From: Candidatus Hodarchaeota archaeon | Lineage (GTDB): Archaea > Asgardarchaeota > Heimdallarchaeia > Hodarchaeales > Hodarchaeaceae | Direction of reading: 5' to 3' | DNA: 37,293 bases | Assembly (NCBI GenBank): GCA_016839625.1 | Contig: JAEOTY010000154.1 | Coordinates: 1-37,293, forward strand | Shown: positions 1 through 8,950 of the stretch, piece by piece | Layout: every line of letters begins with the position of its first letter | How positions within the stretch are numbered: the first letter of the stretch is position 1 | The notes under the pieces: generated by a model | The model's input: only the letters and a program-made list of their open reading frames with translations | Database searches by the model: none | Told to the model about the DNA's origin: nothing | Translations under genes and position numbers: made by a program

Positions 1-1120
1 TCCCTGTAGATAGTACAACCATATCCATTTCTTCTGTTGTGATACCTGGTGAGCCAGTGAAGTTTTCATATTTTAAAAGTAAATTATTGGTATCTGGATC
101 TTCTTGTATTTCGTAGATTTGAGAATTTACAAAGTGGATGTTAAACTCATCGATTGCACGTCTATAGAATTCTTCGAATCCTTTACCAAAAGCGCGAATA
201 TCTATGTATAGAATGTAAACCTCTACGTTAGGATCGTGTTCTTTCGCCATTATAGCTTCTTTCACTGCATACATACAACAAGCTGCGGAACAATAACTTC
301 TATCAATAGATAAATCACGAGACCCAACACACTGCAAGAACGCTATCTTTTTAGGATGTTTTCCATCTGATCGTCTTATTACTTCTCCTCCCGTTGGGCC
401 TGATGCACTGAGAAGCCTTTCGAACTGAAGAGTCGTGAAAACATTGGGGTATTCCCCAAAATGAAGTCTTTCGATTTTCTTTACATCATAAGGATCGAAC
501 CCAGTGGTTGTTATGACTGCTCCAATATTTATTTCACATTCCTCATCTTTCTGGTCAAAATCAATCGCCCCAGGACCACAGTTCTTCTTACAAACTCCAC
601 ATTTTCCATTTTGAAGAAACCTACAGGTCTCTGCATGAATATAAGCTACTTTTGGAACTGCTTGTGGGAAAGGAATAGAGATGTTTTTTCTACCAGCTCT
701 TTCTCTTCCCTTCTTATCTTTTTGTGTGAGACCCTCGTTAAAATCATCGTAAACCCACACAGGACATTTTTCTTCACAAACCCCACAACCAGTGCACTTA
801 GCTTCATCAACGTAACGGGCTTTTTTGAGATATTTCAGAGTAAAATTGCCAGCTGAACCAGAAAGATCAAGTGGATCACAATAAGATAATAGTTCAATAT
901 TTGGATGACGTTGAACATCAACTAGTTTTGGACCAAGGATGCACATTGCACAATCAAGGGTAGGAAATGTCTTATCAAGTTGTACCATTCTCCCACCAAT
1001 ACTTGGATTGCTCTCTACCATGTACACCTTAAATCCTTGATCTGCCAGATCCAGAGATGCTTGTATACCTGCAATACCTCCACCTATTACTGCTATTGAA
1101 CCGATTTTTTCATCTGACAT
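1..1120 (-). CDS. hdrA: HdrA-like heterodisulfide reductase subunit A (FAD/Fe-S), 3' part cut by the window edge
   Basis: Minus-strand translation from ATG at 1120: MSDEKIGSIAVIGGGIAGIQASLDLADQGFKVYMVESNPSIGGRMVQLDKTFPTLDCAMCILGPKLVDV..., with ferredoxin-like CTGCGVCEEKCP and CVGSRD...YCSAACCMYAVKEA motifs. Absent from the ORF track because it runs off the edge. Confidence 0.93.
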   Translation of the reverse strand, partial: MSDEKIGSIAVIGGGIAGIQASLDLADQGFKVYMVESNPSIGGRMVQLDKTFPTLDCAMCILGPKLVDVQRHPNIELLSYCDPLDLSGSAGNFTLKYLKKARYVDEAKCTGCGVCEEKCPVWVYDDFNEGLTQKDKKGRERAGRKNISIPFPQAVPKVAYIHAETCRFLQNGKCGVCKKNCGPGAIDFDQKDEECEINIGAVITTTGFDPYDVKKIERLHFGEYPNVFTTLQFERLLSASGPTGGEVIRRSDGKHPKKIAFLQCVGSRDLSIDRSYCSAACCMYAVKEAIMAKEHDPNVEVYILYIDIRAFGKGFEEFYRRAIDEFNIHFVNSQIYEIQEDPDTNNLLLKYENFTGSPGITTEEMDMVVLSTG

Positions 1121-1139
1121 TCTTCTTACCTCTCAATCA

Positions 1140-2270
1140 TTACTTTTTAGTAGAAATTTCATCTACTAACATCCCCAATTCTTTTACTTGAAGCTTGTAA
1201 TCATGTTGGGGTTCTCTATCTTCTAAGACACAATTTAAATGAGCAAAGCATTTAGTACAGGCTACAGTAAGTATTCCCTCATTTCCAACAACCTGCTTTG
1301 CTTCTTCTAATTTCCGTAACATTACTGCACGTGACTGATCATCGCATCTAAGCCAAGCTGATACCCCACAGCAATTGGTATATTGCTTATTGAGGGGTAG
1401 TTCTTTTAATGTCGCACCTGTATTCTTCAGTACATTTCTTGGACTTTCATATTCTTTCATAAATCGACCAAGCCGACAGGGATCATGATAAGTTAATGTA
1501 ATGTTCTCTCCCTTGAAACCAAGTGCTTCTTGATGTTCCTCTATAAATTGTGAAATATGCTGAATTTTAATGCCTTCAAGATCGTATAATTCACTAAAAG
1601 TGTAAAAACATTCAGCACAAGAGGTAACAAGTGTTGTTATCTTTGATTCTTTGATCATCTTCGCATTGTATTGTTGGACTTTGTCAAAGGAGTCAAGATC
1701 ACCAGTCCAATATGCATCGTGTCCACAACATTTAAGCGAGATAACATTAGGCTTTATTCCCACTTTATTCATTAGATTTATTGCACTTTGCCCGATCGGA
1801 TGAAACTTAGTTTTTTGTAAATCCAAAAAGCGATCAAAAAGATCAATGCATCCTGGAAAGTATGCGATGCTAGAATTCGGATCAATTTCGCCTTCATAAT
1901 CAAACTCCATTCCCTTTTCTGTCATTTCTGCCATGAAAATTTGCAGGAGATTGAAAACATTATGATGTGCGTAACTTGTTTCATCGATTATTGTGTTTGC
2001 GCGTGATAACCGTATAAATTCAGGAATGTTAACCTCTTGAGGACAGACCTCGTAACATTTTGCGCAGGTTAAGCACATTGTAAGCTCATCATCACTTAGT
2101 GATTTTCCTAATTGTGCATTATGTATGAACTTACGCGGATTGAACTTAGAAACCCTCCGTAAGGGACATACACTAGTACAATTCCCACATTGATAACACG
2201 ATTTGATTATTGATTCAATACTAGAAGACAACGTGTCCATATCAAGAAAGTGGGATTCTGTATTAATCAT
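1140..2270 (-). CDS. HdrC-HdrB fusion (HdrD-like) Fe-S oxidoreductase
   Basis: Two N-terminal 4Fe-4S motifs (CYQCGNCTSVCP, CLTCAKCYEVCP), then two complete CCG domains (FPGC...KCCGHD...CAEC and YHDPC...NCCGVS...CTKC). 19 nt upstream of hdrA on the same strand. Confidence 0.88.
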   Translation of the reverse strand: MINTESHFLDMDTLSSSIESIIKSCYQCGNCTSVCPLRRVSKFNPRKFIHNAQLGKSLSDDELTMCLTCAKCYEVCPQEVNIPEFIRLSRANTIIDETSYAHHNVFNLLQIFMAEMTEKGMEFDYEGEIDPNSSIAYFPGCIDLFDRFLDLQKTKFHPIGQSAINLMNKVGIKPNVISLKCCGHDAYWTGDLDSFDKVQQYNAKMIKESKITTLVTSCAECFYTFSELYDLEGIKIQHISQFIEEHQEALGFKGENITLTYHDPCRLGRFMKEYESPRNVLKNTGATLKELPLNKQYTNCCGVSAWLRCDDQSRAVMLRKLEEAKQVVGNEGILTVACTKCFAHLNCVLEDREPQHDYKLQVKELGMLVDEISTKK

Positions 2271-2780
2271 TTCAAAAATTCTCCTTGAAGATATTGAAAC
2301 ACTTTATTTTTTGTACAAGTAGGTTTAGCAACAAGACAGGAATATATGGATTAGCCATATTAAATTCAACGATTTTACCCATGGTTGCTAACCTCATGAT
2401 AACCACACATGTTGTAAGGCATTATGGTGGATAGAAATGGTTTTATAGTACCTCGGGGCTTGAGAAAAGTATTTTGTATTTCTATTTTAATCTTTCTTGT
2501 AATCAGCGACATTTTTTTCATTTACTATTGTTAAAAAAATTTTTCCGAAGAATATTTCCATTATAATCACTTTCTAATTATTTTATCATGATTAAACAAA
2601 AGCTCGGGTATTTTTCGAATCTTTAATTCTTGAGAATTTAGGAATTAGATATTCCCGTAAGCCACAGTAAAGAGTCTTATATTGGTAATATGCACATGTT
2701 TGAATTTTACGTATTAAATATTCTGCGTTTGTTTTGTACTTTTCTCATTATCAGGTTTTAATGGGTTATTAATCCAAAAA

Positions 2781-2790
2781 AATTTATAAC
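2781..2790 (+). promoter_or_regulatory. Candidate archaeal TATA box for gcvH
   Basis: aatttataac, about 130 nt upstream of the preferred gcvH ATG at 2918; visual inspection only. Confidence 0.3.
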
Positions 2791-2917
2791 ATCAAGAAAG
2801 AACACCAAAGGAGATATTTCTTATCGCCAGTTAATAAGCAAAGATATAAAAAATGAATAAGTGAAATCGCTTGATGGTTACTCACATATCACGAATACGG
2901 TATTGGAGTTATTTAAG

Positions 2918-3313
2918 ATGTCCTATGAATTAGATAGTAATGCTAAATATTATAAAGAACATGACTGGATCAGAGTAGAAGAAGACGGTACTTGTTTAAT
3001 TGGAATTACTGATTACGCCCAAAAGGCGCTTAAAGACGTGGTCTTTGTAGAACTTCCAGAAGTTGGTGATACTGTTTCTCTTGGAGAAGTGTATGGTTCT
3101 GTAGAGAGTGTGAAAGCGGTTTCTGATGTATACAGCCCTATTTCTGGAGAGATCGCTGAGGTTAATGAGGAAGTGGTAGATTCTCCTGAGATGCTTAATG
3201 AAGATCCATATGGTGCATGGTTACTTCGGATCAAACCATCCAATCTTGAAGAAGAATTAGCAAAGCTTATGAGCCCCGAAGAATACGATGACCTTTGTAC
3301 CCAAGAAGGATAA
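2918..3313 (+). CDS. gcvH: Glycine cleavage system H protein (lipoyl carrier)
   Basis: MSYELDSNAKYYKEHDWIRVEEDGTCLIGITDYAQKALKDVVFVELPEVGD...GSVESVKAVSDVYSPISGEI. ATG 2918 preferred over the ORF-track GTG 2861: GcvH homology starts there and ggag lies about 9 nt upstream. Confidence 0.93.
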   Translation: MSYELDSNAKYYKEHDWIRVEEDGTCLIGITDYAQKALKDVVFVELPEVGDTVSLGEVYGSVESVKAVSDVYSPISGEIAEVNEEVVDSPEMLNEDPYGAWLLRIKPSNLEEELAKLMSPEEYDDLCTQEG

Positions 3314-3344
3314 TTTCCTTCTTATCTATCTTCTTATTTTTTTT
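3303..3344 (+). terminator. Intrinsic-type terminator for gcvH
   Basis: Perfect 8-bp stem AAGAAGGA(3303-3310)/TCCTTCTT(3316-3323) with loop TAATT containing the stop codon, followed by T8 (3337-3344). Confidence 0.55.
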
Positions 3345-3352
3345 GTTCTGAA

Positions 3353-5509
3353 CTAGCTCATTGCTTCGAGTACTAATTCTATTAGATCCTTTACTTCAAC
3401 ATCCTCTTCTAATTGTTGGGTTTTTGTTGCATCGGTTAACATACTTGTACAGAAGGGGCAAGCTGCGATCAAAACCTTCTGTTTAGGTTTATCCTCGTTT
3501 TCATCTTCAGAAAGTAAATCCAAGGTTCTTTTAGCTTCTAATACCCTACGTTCAGAGATGCGAGTAGTCACCCATTCAGGAGTCTCACGAAACATACCAC
3601 CCCCGCCTCCACCGCAGCAGTAACTGAATTGGCCATGATTTGGCATCTCTTTCATTCTCACACCTGGAAGGAGCTCTATTATCTTTCGAGGGGCATCATA
3701 AACGTCATTATATCTGCCAAGGTAGCAGGGGTCATGATAAGTGACCTCATAATTCAAATCTTTAGTGAATTCAATTTTCCCCTCTTCAATAAGCTCAACC
3801 AATAACTCAGTGTAATGCACAACATCAAATTCCCCTCCATACTCAGGGTACTCGTTCTTAATAGCATTAAAAGCATGAGGTGAGGATGTAACAATTCTCT
3901 TAACATTATTTTTCTTAAACATCTTGATATTATCTTCAGCAAGCATCTGGAATAAGGCTTCTTCACCTAATCGCCTCATTTCGTTACCATCGTTCTTTTC
4001 GGCATCACCAAGCGTTCCAAAATCAATTCCAGCCTTTGTAAATACCTCATAAGTTGCCCGAGCAACTTTCTGGTTTCTAGGATCATATGCGAGTGTATCG
4101 CCAGGAAGCCATAACAGTTTTGATTCTGATTCTTTTATACTCGGTAATATCCCCTCCTTCAACCATTTCACGCGGTCTCGCTTAGGTTGATCCCAGATGT
4201 TACCATAGTTATAGGCACTTTCGAGCATTGTTGTGAAAGTTCCTGGTATTTCACCTTCTTCAATCAAATTGGCTCGCATACCTACAATCATATCAATATG
4301 TCCAATAAGATGAGGACAGGCGTTTACACAAGCGTAGCAGGTGACACAAGCCCACAAGACATCTCCAGTAATCCCCGATTCTTCACCGATAATAGGGACG
4401 TTCTTTTTGGAATTTATTAAACCATATTGCTTCCTACCCCAATTTTTCACGTCTTGAACAACTTTGAGAGGGGAAAGTGGTTCACCTGTATCTTGGGCAG
4501 GACAATAATTATGACAAAAATGACACTTCATACATGCTGATGTTTCAAATAACTGGTAGAATGTGAAATCTTCTATCGATTTGATACCTTCAGGGTCGAA
4601 TCGTAACTGACCTGCTGGTGATTTTATATCTGTAAGAACGATATTTCCAAGACCCACCCCAATATGGAAAAATTTCCCGTAAGCTATGTAAGATGCGCCA
4701 ATGAATGCCACACCTAAGTGGGAAAGATAGAAAAAAAGGTGTAAGGCAAAAATTTGCCCATTAGTCAGTGAAAGGGTTTGGAGGATTAATGCCAGAGGAT
4801 ATCCAATGAATGAAAAGACCTCAAAACTAATTTCAGCTTGGTTAACCAAACCATATCCAATACGGAGGGCTTCTACGAAGAATCCAGAGATACTAATCCA
4901 AAATAGCATTAATAACAGAAGAAGATCCTCATAACCTGCTCGAGCATAATAATCACGATCCATTAAGTAACGTCTCATTAATGCCAACGTGGTGCCTAAG
5001 AATAAAAGTAATCCAGCTATATCAGCAAAAAGAGAATGAGCAATGTATAGGGGGCCGACTAGAAGTTCCTCGTGTAAAAACCATTCATGAATTGTTGAAA
5101 TAATGGTAGCAATTGCAGCACCAAGGAAACCAAGCATAATCATTGAATGAGCTATGAAACTAAACCACTGCCTGGATTCACGTCTCGTGATACCAGTTCC
5201 AATGCCATAATAGATTCTTTTAGGGAGAGAACGTGAGAAAATATTCTTAAAAACCTTTAATATCAGGCCTAGAAAAAAAAGAATGAATTTTTGGTCTTCT
5301 GTATCATATTTTCCATGAAACCAAACACGCATTCCACGATAAATCCCAATTAGGACTATTAGAACAGCGATCATTGCACTAATATAAATCAAAAAGCCAA
5401 GTTGATGTCCATATAATTCTAAGTGACGAGGCCAATAAGCCTCTCTACCAGGTTCCTGCAATATAGAAAGAATTGTTTGAATCATAAAGTTCACCGATAC
5501 CGAATTCAC
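3353..5509 (-). CDS. Membrane Fe-S oxidoreductase resembling Etf:(mena)quinone oxidoreductase (EMO-type; NarI-like membrane domain + 2x4Fe-4S + CCG domains)
   Basis: N-terminal multi-TM segment, 4Fe-4S motifs CMKCHFCHNYCP and CVTCYACVNACP, C-terminal CCG domain HDPCYLGR...SYCCGGGGGGMF...CPFCTSML; followed by etfA and etfB in the same orientation upstream. Confidence 0.83.
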   Translation of the reverse strand: MNSVSVNFMIQTILSILQEPGREAYWPRHLELYGHQLGFLIYISAMIAVLIVLIGIYRGMRVWFHGKYDTEDQKFILFFLGLILKVFKNIFSRSLPKRIYYGIGTGITRRESRQWFSFIAHSMIMLGFLGAAIATIISTIHEWFLHEELLVGPLYIAHSLFADIAGLLLFLGTTLALMRRYLMDRDYYARAGYEDLLLLLMLFWISISGFFVEALRIGYGLVNQAEISFEVFSFIGYPLALILQTLSLTNGQIFALHLFFYLSHLGVAFIGASYIAYGKFFHIGVGLGNIVLTDIKSPAGQLRFDPEGIKSIEDFTFYQLFETSACMKCHFCHNYCPAQDTGEPLSPLKVVQDVKNWGRKQYGLINSKKNVPIIGEESGITGDVLWACVTCYACVNACPHLIGHIDMIVGMRANLIEEGEIPGTFTTMLESAYNYGNIWDQPKRDRVKWLKEGILPSIKESESKLLWLPGDTLAYDPRNQKVARATYEVFTKAGIDFGTLGDAEKNDGNEMRRLGEEALFQMLAEDNIKMFKKNNVKRIVTSSPHAFNAIKNEYPEYGGEFDVVHYTELLVELIEEGKIEFTKDLNYEVTYHDPCYLGRYNDVYDAPRKIIELLPGVRMKEMPNHGQFSYCCGGGGGGMFRETPEWVTTRISERRVLEAKRTLDLLSEDENEDKPKQKVLIAACPFCTSMLTDATKTQQLEEDVEVKDLIELVLEAMS

Positions 5510-5786
5510 TAACTTTTCTGCAATATTTTCCTTATTCTACGGCAAAAGCGTTTAGAAATATTGTTTTAGCTAATTCTAAGCCAGATTTGTATGCGAAGCG
5601 ACTGATAAACTCAGGCCGCTCCTCTTAGGAAATTGACATTTGCTATCTTAATTTCTTATATGAAGGTGTCGTGTTCATAATACAACTGAAAGATGAATAC
5701 CTATTTCCAAACAGAGCAATAATACACATTCAGAGGAGCCTGGTATGAGCTAGAGAAAAAAAGAGAATTTTAATCTGAAATAGAGA

Positions 5787-6752
5787 TTAAACTTTCTTTA
5801 ACAGTTCGGGGAGCACTTCGTGAAGATCAGCAATAATTGCGTAATGAGCTACATCTAGAATCGGAGCTTCCTCATCCGTATTAACAGCAATTATCGTTTT
5901 GGAGTTACGCATCCCAACTAAATGTTGAATAGCTCCTGAAATTCCACACGCTATGTAGAAATCTGGTGTAATAGTTTTTCCTGTTTGACCGACTTCATGA
6001 TCGTATGGTACCCAATCAGCATCAACTGCTGCCCGACTAGCACCTACTTCGCCACCTAATTCCTTAGCTGCATCAATGATGATTGAATATTTTTCTTTGC
6101 CACCCACACCACGACCACCTGCAACTACTAGCTTAGCTTTTGTAATATCAACAGAAACTTTCGCAATCTTCTCCTCAACAAAAGCTTCACGCTTATCACT
6201 ATCACTGATGGATGGAGCAAAATCAGCAATTTCTCCAGATAACGATTCATCTTTTTCAACTTCTGGATTGTTTCCACTCAAAATGGTCACAAAATTCAAT
6301 TGGTGTTTAGTAGCTGACAGTGTTCCTAACAATTTTTCTTCAAAGAGCGGATGTATCCCTACCAAATTGTCTCCTTCAACTGTGATGTCCTTTACAGAAG
6401 CAAACATTGCGGAGCCGAATCGTGCTGCCAAGCGAGGTATTACTTCTTGACCGTAAAGACTAGCGCCAGCTATGACAACAGATGGGTTAACTTCATTAAT
6501 CAATGCTTCTAAAGTGCGAGTATGATGAAGAATGTTTATTCCTGCGAATTGAGCATCATCAATTTTGTGTACCTTCTTTATTCCATATTTAGTGGCCTCC
6601 AGAGCCAACTCGGAAATATCCTGACCCAAAATGACTCCTTCAACTTCTTTTCCTAAATTTTCGCTCAATTTTTGTGCAGCAGTTAAACATTCCTTTGTAA
6701 TCCCCATTATCTTACCTTTTGCAATCTCTATAACTACAAGTATGTTAGTCAT
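5787..6752 (-). CDS. etfA: Electron transfer flavoprotein alpha subunit
   Basis: C-terminal FAD domain GGEVGASRAAVDADWVPYDHEVGQTGKTITPDFYIACGISGAIQHLVGM...NTDEEAPILDVAHYAIIADLHEVLPEL. Confidence 0.95.
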   Translation of the reverse strand: MTNILVVIEIAKGKIMGITKECLTAAQKLSENLGKEVEGVILGQDISELALEATKYGIKKVHKIDDAQFAGINILHHTRTLEALINEVNPSVVIAGASLYGQEVIPRLAARFGSAMFASVKDITVEGDNLVGIHPLFEEKLLGTLSATKHQLNFVTILSGNNPEVEKDESLSGEIADFAPSISDSDKREAFVEEKIAKVSVDITKAKLVVAGGRGVGGKEKYSIIIDAAKELGGEVGASRAAVDADWVPYDHEVGQTGKTITPDFYIACGISGAIQHLVGMRNSKTIIAVNTDEEAPILDVAHYAIIADLHEVLPELLKKV

Positions 6753-6765
6753 TCTTCTTCACCTC

Positions 6766-7566
6766 TCATTTAAAGGCTCCTAAGTTCAAACCTTTATCTT
6801 TCAGAGTAGCAAGTAACTGATCAACCAAAGTTGATGTATCCTCATCCTTGAAAACCACACACTCTTCAGTACGTGGTGGAGGAGCTTCCATCTTGATAAA
6901 GCTGACATTAGTGTCAAGAGAACCCGCTTCCAACTCACTAATTTTCCAAACAGGAACTTTTGTTCTACTAGCTTTCATAATTCGACGCACACTTGTATAA
7001 CGGGGTTCTTCAAAATCACCACTCGAAGCAATACTTAGTACTGCGGGTAATTGAAGTTCTACTGTTCTGGTTCCTCCCTCAATGACTTTATCGACTTTGA
7101 TCTTATCACCGTCAAATTTAATCCTTTCAACCCACGAGGCAGTGGGAAGGTCAAGAAACTCAGACACGATTGGGGCCATTGTAGCAGTACCAAAATCATA
7201 ACTTTGCATTCCAAAAAGAACTAAATCATAAGTTCCTATCTTTTTAACCGCCGCAGATAAAATTTTGGCAACTCCAAAAAAATTTGTCACCCGCGCTTCT
7301 GAATTCTCAATTCGAATAGCGTCGTTGCAACCCATCGCAATTGCTTCCTTAACAACCTTATCGGCCATATCAGAGCCTAAACAAACTGCTGTGACTTTAC
7401 TTTCGCCTTTCTCTTCAACAATCTTTAGAGCTGCCTCAATGGCATGCTTATCATAATTGTTCGTCATGACATCAGCTTTGTCATCACGATCCCCTGGGAA
7501 GGTTTCTTCAGGGGAAAGAGGAGCATTTCGATCTATTGTTGCTTTAACAAATACTATAATGTTCAT
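6766..7566 (-). CDS. etfB: Electron transfer flavoprotein beta subunit
   Basis: MNIIVFVKATIDRNAPL...YDKHAIEAALKIVEEKGESKVTAVCLGSD...GMQSYDFGTATMAPIVSEFLDLPTASWVERI; 13 nt from etfA. Confidence 0.94.
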   Translation of the reverse strand: MNIIVFVKATIDRNAPLSPEETFPGDRDDKADVMTNNYDKHAIEAALKIVEEKGESKVTAVCLGSDMADKVVKEAIAMGCNDAIRIENSEARVTNFFGVAKILSAAVKKIGTYDLVLFGMQSYDFGTATMAPIVSEFLDLPTASWVERIKFDGDKIKVDKVIEGGTRTVELQLPAVLSIASSGDFEEPRYTSVRRIMKASRTKVPVWKISELEAGSLDTNVSFIKMEAPPPRTEECVVFKDEDTSTLVDQLLATLKDKGLNLGAFK

Positions 7567-7774
7567 ATCAGCATTACATCCTTAGTATTATCTTTTCGTT
7601 GAGCTCATGCTAATGTATCCTGAGCAATAATTATGTTCTGTATCTCCTATGTTGATTGATTGGGAAGAGATACTAAACTGATTCAGCAAAATATTAGTAT
7701 ATAATCGCTTTTCTTGTATATATAAAAAATATTAATTAATTACAATTTAGGTATACCTAGCAGAGAGAAACTCA

Positions 7775-8878
7775 ATGATTGATCAAAATAACCTAATCGG
7801 AATCTTGTGGATGGGAGGTCAAAGCCGTCGTTTTCAAAACAAATCAGGTATCTCTCAGTTTAGTGATAACAAGATTTATGCTCTATTGCATAAAAAACCA
7901 CTTTTTTTATGGGCATTTGAAACCTTAGAATCCGTTGTTGACCGTTGTGTACTATCTTTTAATTCTTCTACTCAGTATAATTATTTTATGGAGTTTCTTG
8001 ATCAAACATCCCTTTCCCTACCTCTTTTTGACACAATTATAGATAAATTTTCGATTCCGTCTCAAGGCCCTCTCCAGGCGCAATTAACTGCCCTTCATAA
8101 GTTCAAAGGTGCAACGAAAGTTAGTACACTCTCATCTGACATGCCATTTATCACATCAAGATTATTAATAGATATTATAGATGAAGCAACTGCGATTTCT
8201 ACCCTAGGTTCACAAAATAACATCTTAGAACCTTTAGTTAGTGCTTATACAATTAATGAATGTAAGGTAGCGTTAAATTTCCTCTCTTCCTTTCCCTTTG
8301 GTAGAGCTGATGATCTCCATAGATCGGTAGAATCATTGACACTGTTAAATATTTCACCCAACTATCCTTCGGATGTAGTATCTTGGAACCAAAATGTTAA
8401 CTACAAGCAAGATATTTCAGAACTGAATCGATTAAAAATTTTATTTACAAACCAAAAACCGAATGTAAATAAAAAGAAAATCACAAATCCAGGCAATACC
8501 CCTAAAAAATTGAAAAGTATTCTACCTCCAGATTTGAAACAACAAAACCAAGAACCAAAATCCATGAAAAAAGACATTCTTAATTCCTTGATAAAGGAAG
8601 AAAGTTATTTCTTTGGGGGAAGATACTCAGAATTTCTAGCTAATACCTCGGGGGAGAAAAAAGGAGTATCTTTTTGGTATTCTAAAGCTGCAGATTGTTA
8701 TTGGAATGAAACTCAATTTTGGATCAAAGAGAATGTTCCATTCCTGGCTTTTCATTCAGTAAAAGACTGCTATCATTGTATTAACAAAAGCAATTTTCAA
8801 TCCTCATGGATTCATGAGGCTGAATTTTTGCACTCACAATTAATGAAAAAATTGAATCTAACAAAGGGAGTATCATAA
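7775..8878 (+). CDS. MobA-like nucleotidyltransferase fused to an unrecognised C-terminal domain
   Basis: N-term GILWMGGQSRRFQNKSG and STLSSDMPFI resemble MobA-type motifs; a low-complexity linker (residues ~225-265) leads to a Trp/Cys/His-containing C-terminal domain. Confidence 0.65.
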   Translation: MIDQNNLIGILWMGGQSRRFQNKSGISQFSDNKIYALLHKKPLFLWAFETLESVVDRCVLSFNSSTQYNYFMEFLDQTSLSLPLFDTIIDKFSIPSQGPLQAQLTALHKFKGATKVSTLSSDMPFITSRLLIDIIDEATAISTLGSQNNILEPLVSAYTINECKVALNFLSSFPFGRADDLHRSVESLTLLNISPNYPSDVVSWNQNVNYKQDISELNRLKILFTNQKPNVNKKKITNPGNTPKKLKSILPPDLKQQNQEPKSMKKDILNSLIKEESYFFGGRYSEFLANTSGEKKGVSFWYSKAADCYWNETQFWIKENVPFLAFHSVKDCYHCINKSNFQSSWIHEAEFLHSQLMKKLNLTKGVS

Positions 8879-8950
8879 ATTAACTTCGACCTGTTTTGTC
8901 AAAAATGAGTTAGAATACTACTGGATAACAATTTAACATGTGATTTTTCT

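Noticed and set aside
461-856. ORF-track + strand 131-aa ORF
   Set aside because: Antisense to the hdrA reading frame, which has clear family motifs; no recognisable protein features.
2861-2917. N-terminal extension of GcvH from GTG 2861
   Set aside because: The extra 19 residues do not resemble GcvH; ATG 2918 has an SD-like ggag and matches family starts.
7748-7759. 12-bp palindrome TAGGTATACCTA just before the mobA-like gene
   Set aside because: Perfect but short and AT-rich enough to occur by chance; no second copy noted, so not claimed as an operator.
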